A model generated the notes under the pieces. That model saw only the letters and a program-made list of their open reading frames with translations. It searched no databases and was not told where the DNA came from. Below are positions 59,831-64,000 of a DNA stretch of 64,000 nucleotides, one piece after another (position 1 is the stretch's first letter; every line of letters begins with the position of its first letter). A program made the translations under genes and the position numbers. The stretch is from contig NC_017249.1 of assembly GCF_000284375.1 (NCBI RefSeq), forward strand, positions 1,714,001 through 1,778,000, given 5' to 3'. The DNA is from Bradyrhizobium japonicum USDA 6 (GTDB lineage Bacteria > Pseudomonadota > Alphaproteobacteria > Rhizobiales > Xanthobacteraceae).

Positions 59831-60742
59831 GTGAGACATTTCCGTAGCATCGGCCTCGCGCTCGCCGCGACCTTCGCCGTCAGCCAGGCCGGGGCCCAGG
59901 AGCTGACCGGCACGCTGAAGAACATCAAGGACACCGGCGCCATCACGCTGGGCTTCCGCGATTCCTCGATCCCGTTCTCCTATCTCGACGACAACCAGAA
60001 GCCCGTCGGGTTCGCGATGGACATCTGCTACAAGATCGTCGACGCCGTGAAGAAGGAGCTCAAGCTCGACAAGCTCGAGGTCAAGCTCAATCCGGTGACT
60101 TCGGCGACCCGTATTCCGCTGATGGCCAACGGCACGATCGACCTCGAATGCGGCTCGACCACCAACAATGCCGAGCGCCAGAAGCAGGTCGCCTTCACCA
60201 ACACCCACTTCCTGACGGCGAGCCGTTACGTCTTCAAGAAGTCGAGCGGCCTGAAGTCGATCGACGACCTCAAGGGCAAGACGGTGGTCTCGACCGCCGG
60301 CACCACCAACATCAAGCAGCTCACCGAGGCCAACGTCGCGAAAGGCCTCGGCGCCAACATCATTCCGGCCAAGGATCACGCTGAATCCTTCCTGATGGTC
60401 GAGACCGACCGCGCGGTGGCCTTCGTCATGGACGACATCCTGCTCGCGAGCCTGGTTGCCGGCTCGAAGTCGCCGGACGACTACGTCATCTCCAAGGACG
60501 CGTTCTCGAAGCCCGAGCCCTATGGCATCATGCTGCGCAAGGACGACGCCCCCTTCAAGAAGGTGGTCGATGCGGCGACTGCGGCGCTCTACACCTCCGG
60601 CGAGGGCCAGAAGATCTACGAGAAGTGGTTCACCCAGAAGATCCCGCCGAAGGGCCTGAACCTCAACACCCCGATCTCGGCCGAGCTGAAGAACGAGTTC
60701 GCAAAACCCTCGGACTCGCCGAACCCGGACGACTATAAGTAA
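59831..60742 (+). CDS. gltI: Glutamate/aspartate-type ABC substrate-binding protein
   Basis: 303 residues with a signal peptide (about 1-22, ending AGAQ). Mature part begins with LTGTLKNIKDTGAITLGFRD and has MANGTIDLECGSTTNNAERQ, typical of GltI/AatJ periplasmic proteins that bind acidic amino acids. First gene of the gltIJKL operon, separated from the permease by a GC-rich hairpin. The start is GTG at 59831 with AAAGGGG upstream. Confidence 0.93.
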   Translation: MRHFRSIGLALAATFAVSQAGAQELTGTLKNIKDTGAITLGFRDSSIPFSYLDDNQKPVGFAMDICYKIVDAVKKELKLDKLEVKLNPVTSATRIPLMANGTIDLECGSTTNNAERQKQVAFTNTHFLTASRYVFKKSSGLKSIDDLKGKTVVSTAGTTNIKQLTEANVAKGLGANIIPAKDHAESFLMVETDRAVAFVMDDILLASLVAGSKSPDDYVISKDAFSKPEPYGIMLRKDDAPFKKVVDAATAALYTSGEGQKIYEKWFTQKIPPKGLNLNTPISAELKNEFAKPSDSPNPDDYK

Positions 60743-60755
60743 GCTGAGTTGTTCG

Positions 60756-60779
60756 CCTCTCCCCGCTCGCGGGGAGAGG
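60756..60779. repeat. CCTCTCCCCG/CGGGGAGAGG hairpin between gltI and gltJ
   Basis: Perfect 10-bp arms (60756-60765 and 60770-60779) with a 4-nt loop, 13 bp after the gltI stop. Such a stem can protect the upstream mRNA and lower expression of the downstream genes, as known for malE-malF. Confidence 0.8.
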
Positions 60780-60869
60780 AAGCATATTCCGGCCATTCTG
60801 GAGGGAGTGGCCGGACATTTGCATAGGCGCCCGAGACATCTGTGACGGGCGCGTTCGCGCGGGGGACAC

Positions 60870-61601
60870 GTGAACTACCACTGGAACTGGGGAATATTCT
60901 TCGAGCCGAACCCGATGGGGACCGGCACCTATCTCGACATGCTGTTGTCGGGGCTGGCGCTGACCCTGAAGACGGCCGTGCTCGCCTGGATCATCGCGCT
61001 GATCTTCGGCTCGCTGATCGGCGTCATGCGCACGCTGCCGTCCAAGCGCGCCAATTGGTTCGGCTTCTGCTGGGTCGAGTTCTTCCGCAACATGCCGCTG
61101 CTGGTGCAGCTCTTCCTGTGGTTCTTCGTGCTGCCGGAATTGCTGCCGAAGGCGGCCGGCACCTGGCTGAAACAACTGCCGAACGCACCGTTCTGGACGG
61201 CCGCGATCGGCATCGGCTTCTTCATGTCGGCGCGCGTCGCCGTGCAATTGCAGGCCGGTATCGGTTCGCTGCCGCGCGGGCAGAAGATGGCGGCGACCGC
61301 GCTCGGGCTGACCACCGCGCAGGGCTATCGCTACGTGCTGCTGCCGATGGCGTTCCGCATCATCCTGCCGCCGCTGACCTCCGAGTTCCTCAACACCATC
61401 AAGAACACGGCGGTGGCCATCACCATCGGTTTGCTCGAACTCACCGGCCAGGCGCGCTCGATGCAGGAATTCTCGTTCCAGGTGTTCGAGGCCTTCACCG
61501 CCGCGACCCTCCTCTATCTCCTCGTCAACGCCGTCGTGGTGACTGCGATGCGCTTCCTCGAGCGCTGGGTCGCGATCCCCGGCTACATCACGGGGAAATA
61601 G
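60870..61601 (+). CDS. gltJ: Glutamate/aspartate ABC transporter permease GltJ
   Basis: 243 residues with about five helices. The ATPase-contact loop is seen around IGSLPRGQKMAATALGLTTA, preceded by an EFFRNMPLLVQL segment, the typical HisMQ-type permease pattern. GTG start at 60870 (VNYHWNWGIFFEPN), which fits the GltJ family; no ATG fits. It pairs with GltK in the membrane. Confidence 0.93.
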   Translation: MNYHWNWGIFFEPNPMGTGTYLDMLLSGLALTLKTAVLAWIIALIFGSLIGVMRTLPSKRANWFGFCWVEFFRNMPLLVQLFLWFFVLPELLPKAAGTWLKQLPNAPFWTAAIGIGFFMSARVAVQLQAGIGSLPRGQKMAATALGLTTAQGYRYVLLPMAFRIILPPLTSEFLNTIKNTAVAITIGLLELTGQARSMQEFSFQVFEAFTAATLLYLLVNAVVVTAMRFLERWVAIPGYITGK

Positions 61602-61605
61602 CGCC

Positions 61606-62298
61606 ATGCTCAGCAATTTCGATTTCGACGTCATCCGCCGCTCGCTGCCCTATCTGTTCTACGAGGGCATGACGTTTACGTTGACGCTGACGGCGCTCGC
61701 CGCGCTTGGCGGCCTGATCTTCGGCACGGCACTCGCGCTGATGCGGCTCTCGGGCTTCAAGATCCTGGGCCGCATCGCCGGCGTCTATGTCGACTTCATG
61801 CGCTCGCTGCCGCTGGTGCTGGTCATCTTCTGGTTCTATTTCCTGGTGCCCTATATCGGGCAGTGGCTGACCGGCGCCTCGCGCCCGATCAGTGTCGGCG
61901 CGTTCGCATCCTCTCTCATCACTTTCATCATGTTCGAGGCCGCGTACTTCTCCGAGATCATGCGCGCCGGCATCCAGTCGATCTCGCGCGGACAGCCGGC
62001 CGCGGCCAGCGCGCTTGGGCTCAATTATGCGCAGACGATGCGCTACGTCGTGCTGCCGCAGGCGTTCCGCAACATGCTGCCGGTCCTGATCACGCAGACC
62101 ATCGTGCTGTTCCAGGACACCTCGCTGGTCTACGTGCTGTCGATCACTGACTTCCTCGGCGCGGCCAGCAAGGTCGCACAGCGCGACGGGCGGCTGGTCG
62201 AAATGTACCTGTTCGCGGCCGTCGTCTACTTCACCATTTCCTGCATCGCGTCCTTCGGCGTTCGCCGCCTCCAGGCGCGCATCGCCATCATTCGATAG
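61606..62298 (+). CDS. gltK: Glutamate/aspartate ABC transporter permease GltK
   Basis: 230 residues, five helices, with DFMRSLPLVLVIFW and the loop SISRGQPAAASALGLNYAQT. A paralogue of GltJ. It starts 4 bp after the gltJ stop codon, so translation is probably coupled. Confidence 0.93.
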   Translation: MLSNFDFDVIRRSLPYLFYEGMTFTLTLTALAALGGLIFGTALALMRLSGFKILGRIAGVYVDFMRSLPLVLVIFWFYFLVPYIGQWLTGASRPISVGAFASSLITFIMFEAAYFSEIMRAGIQSISRGQPAAASALGLNYAQTMRYVVLPQAFRNMLPVLITQTIVLFQDTSLVYVLSITDFLGAASKVAQRDGRLVEMYLFAAVVYFTISCIASFGVRRLQARIAIIR

Positions 62299-62310
62299 AG
62301 CGCATCGGTC

Positions 62311-63042
62311 ATGATCGAAATCAGCCACGTCAACAAATGGTACACCCCGACCTTCCAGGTGCTGACCGACTGCACCACCAGCGTGACCAAGGGCGAGGTC
62401 GTCGTCGTCTGCGGTCCCTCGGGCTCGGGCAAGTCGACACTGATCAAATGCGTCAATGCGCTGGAGCCGTTCCAGGAGGGCGACATCAGCGTCGACGGCA
62501 CCAAGGTCAACGATCCCAAGACCAATCTGCCGAAACTGCGTTCGCGCGTCGGCATGGTGTTCCAGCATTTCGAGCTGTTTCCGCACCTGAAGATCATCGA
62601 CAATCTCTGCCTCGCGCAGCAGAAGGTGCTGGGACGGTCGTCCGACACGGCTGTGGCAAAGGGTATGCAGCTCCTGGATCGCGTCGGCCTGAAGGAGCAG
62701 GCGCAGAAATTTCCGGCGCAGCTCTCCGGCGGCCAGCAGCAGCGCGTCGCGATCGCCCGCGCGCTCGCCATGGACCCGATCGTGATGCTCTTCGACGAGC
62801 CGACCTCGGCGCTCGACCCCGAGATGGTGAGCGAGGTGCTCGACGTCATGGTCGATCTCGCCCGCGAAGGCATGACCATGATGGTCGTCACCCACGAGAT
62901 GGGCTTTGCCCGCAAGGTCGCCAACCGCGTCATCTTCATGGACCGCGGCGAGATCGTCGAGGACGCGGCGAAGGAGGACTTCTTCGGCAAGCCGCGCAGC
63001 GACCGCGCGCAGAAGTTCCTGTCGAAGATCTTATCGCATTAA
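62311..63042 (+). CDS. gltL: Glutamate/aspartate ABC transporter ATP-binding protein GltL
   Basis: 243 residues. Walker [10 protein letters not shown], signature LSGGQQQR, Walker [14 protein letters not shown] and the switch His in VVTHEMGF. It is the ATPase of the transporter, 12 bp after gltK. Length and motif set match the polar amino-acid ABC ATPases. Last gene of the operon; a long dispersed palindrome follows. Confidence 0.95.
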   Translation: MIEISHVNKWYTPTFQVLTDCTTSVTKGEVVVVCGPSGSGKSTLIKCVNALEPFQEGDISVDGTKVNDPKTNLPKLRSRVGMVFQHFELFPHLKIIDNLCLAQQKVLGRSSDTAVAKGMQLLDRVGLKEQAQKFPAQLSGGQQQRVAIARALAMDPIVMLFDEPTSALDPEMVSEVLDVMVDLAREGMTMMVVTHEMGFARKVANRVIFMDRGEIVEDAAKEDFFGKPRSDRAQKFLSKILSH

Positions 63043-63049
63043 CCTCTGC

Positions 63050-63170
63050 CGTCATTCCGGGACGCGCCTCCTGGCGCGGGCCCGGAATCCATAACCCGGC
63101 TGGTGGTTATGGATTCTCTGATGCGCAATTGCGCATCAAAGCTCGTCGCTCCGCGTCGCCCCGGAATGAC
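63050..63170. repeat. GTCATTCCGGG...CCCCGGAATGAC long palindrome
   Basis: Outer arms GTCATTCCGGGACGCG and CGTCGCCCCGGAATGAC. Inside lie further stems: CCATAACC/GGTTATGG and ATGCGCAATTGCGCAT. A longer version of the family at 53640, just after gltL. Confidence 0.8.
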
Positions 63171-63248
63171 GGGTTGAGGGTTTCGTGGCCCCAACAAATC
63201 CCGTATACGGACAGGCAAATCCCGCTTTCCCTGCCCAGGAGACCCGCC

Positions 63249-64000
63249 TTGGACTCGATCGCCTACGTCAACGGCTCATTCGTCCCGCTCTCGGACGCCA
63301 AGATCTCGGTGCTTGATCGCGGCTTCCTGTTCGCCGACGGCATCTACGAGGTTTCGGCCGTGCTCGACGGCAAGCTGGTCGACAACGCTTCGCACCTGAC
63401 CCGCCTGGAGCGCTCGGTCGGCGAGATCAAGCTGAAGCTGCCGGAGACAGTCGAGCGCATCACCGAGCTCCAGAAGGAGCTGATCGCGCGCAACAAGGTC
63501 GAGAATGGCCTCGTCTATCTCCAGGTCACGCGCGGCGCCGACAAGGGCCGCGACTTCGCCTTTCCCAAGGGCGACGTCAAGTCGAGCCTGGTGATGTTCA
63601 CCTCCGAGAAGGACATCATCAACGCCGCCTCGGCCAAGACCGGCATCAACGTGATCACGGTGCCCGACATCCGCTGGGAGCGGCGCGACATCAAGAGCGT
63701 GGCACTGCTCGCGCAGGTTCTGGCGAAGCAGGCCGCGGCCGAAGCCGGCGCCGGCGAGGCCTGGATGCTGCAAGACGGCTACGTCACCGAGGGCGGTTCG
63801 TCCTCGGCGTTCATCCTGACCAAGGACGACGTCATCGTGACCCGCAAGAACTCCAACGCGATCCTGCCGGGCTGCACCCGCAAGGCCGTGGTGGCGCTCG
63901 CCGAAGAGCGTCAGCTCCGCGTCGAAGAACGGTCTTTCACCGTGGAAGAGGCGCTGGCGGCGAAGGAGGCGTTCGCCACTTCAGCCTCGCTGTTCGTGCA
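63249..64000 (+). CDS. dat: D-amino-acid aminotransferase (class IV), N-terminal part
   Basis: The first 250 residues; the gene runs off the window. The start is TTG at 63249, with CCAGGAG eight bases before. It begins LDSIAYVNGSFVPLSDAKIS, then LDRGFLFADGIYEV, the class IV fold. The PLP Lys is in RRDIKSVALLAQ, and EGGSSSAFILTKDD follows as in D-alanine transaminases. It moves amino groups between D-amino acids and 2-oxo acids. A branched-chain aminotransferase is less likely because of the length and GxxFADGIYEV motif. Confidence 0.88.
   Translation, partial: MDSIAYVNGSFVPLSDAKISVLDRGFLFADGIYEVSAVLDGKLVDNASHLTRLERSVGEIKLKLPETVERITELQKELIARNKVENGLVYLQVTRGADKGRDFAFPKGDVKSSLVMFTSEKDIINAASAKTGINVITVPDIRWERRDIKSVALLAQVLAKQAAAEAGAGEAWMLQDGYVTEGGSSSAFILTKDDVIVTRKNSNAILPGCTRKAVVALAEERQLRVEERSFTVEEALAAKEAFATSASLFV

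Overview
The window is a GC-rich piece of an alphaproteobacterial chromosome. It most resembles Bradyrhizobium or a close relative (Nitrobacteraceae). Support: a CpdR-type receiver, HisN-type histidinol phosphatase, three FixK/FNR-type boxes (TTGA-N6-TCAA), an sRNA locus with the MmgR/alpha-r8 motif, many Bug/ABC solute-binding proteins, and several families of rhizobial intergenic palindromes. There is no rRNA, CRISPR array, prophage or intact insertion sequence. It looks like ordinary core/accessory chromosome with one tRNA-Val(GAC) and one IS5-type relic.

Region 1-11 kb: end of an alpha/beta hydrolase; a large membrane-anchored fusion of a heme-thiolate (Peroxidase_2-like) domain with a di-heme cytochrome c domain; a class III cyclase with TolB-like and TPR regions; LysE exporter; GFA protein; TauE/SafE permease with a divergent LysR; secreted dienelactone hydrolase; hisN followed by a Bug binding protein. 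Region 11-14 kb: sRNA with promoter and terminator, N-formylglutamate amidohydrolase, cpdR, tRNA-Val. Region 14-26 kb: mixed metabolism (ATC hydrolase-like, Nudix, RidA, mandelate-racemase-type enolase), a cyclase with a heme c sensor domain, a LivJ-like binding protein behind a FixK box, an esterase-fold protein lacking its nucleophile, and a flavin amine oxidase.

Region 26-33 kb has an oxygen-regulation flavour. A SulP anion transporter-carbonic anhydrase operon is divergent from a DUF2252 gene around a FixK box, and a small secreted protein has its own box. A DUF3606-repeat basic protein and an AlkB-family oxygenase follow. Region 33-45 kb: a DUF4173 membrane protein-response regulator-histidine kinase operon, membrane-anchored GH3 glycosidase, peptide-binding protein, LysR/peroxiredoxin pair, outer-membrane barrel and dihydropyrimidinase. 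Region 45-46.4 kb: TetR repressor, PspA and a YiaA-like protein around three related 15-bp operators, one lying on the probable pspA -35 box.

Region 46.5-64 kb is catabolic and uptake DNA: tandem paralogous amidohydrolases plus a Rieske ferredoxin, SDR, aldehyde dehydrogenase, ene-reductase, a benzoylformate decarboxylase-like ThDP enzyme, an NtaA-type flavin monooxygenase broken by one in-frame TGA, an M20 peptidase, a complete glutamate/aspartate-type ABC transporter (gltIJKL) with a palindrome between gltI and gltJ, and the start of a D-amino-acid aminotransferase gene. Family assignments are from motif reading only; no database search was possible.
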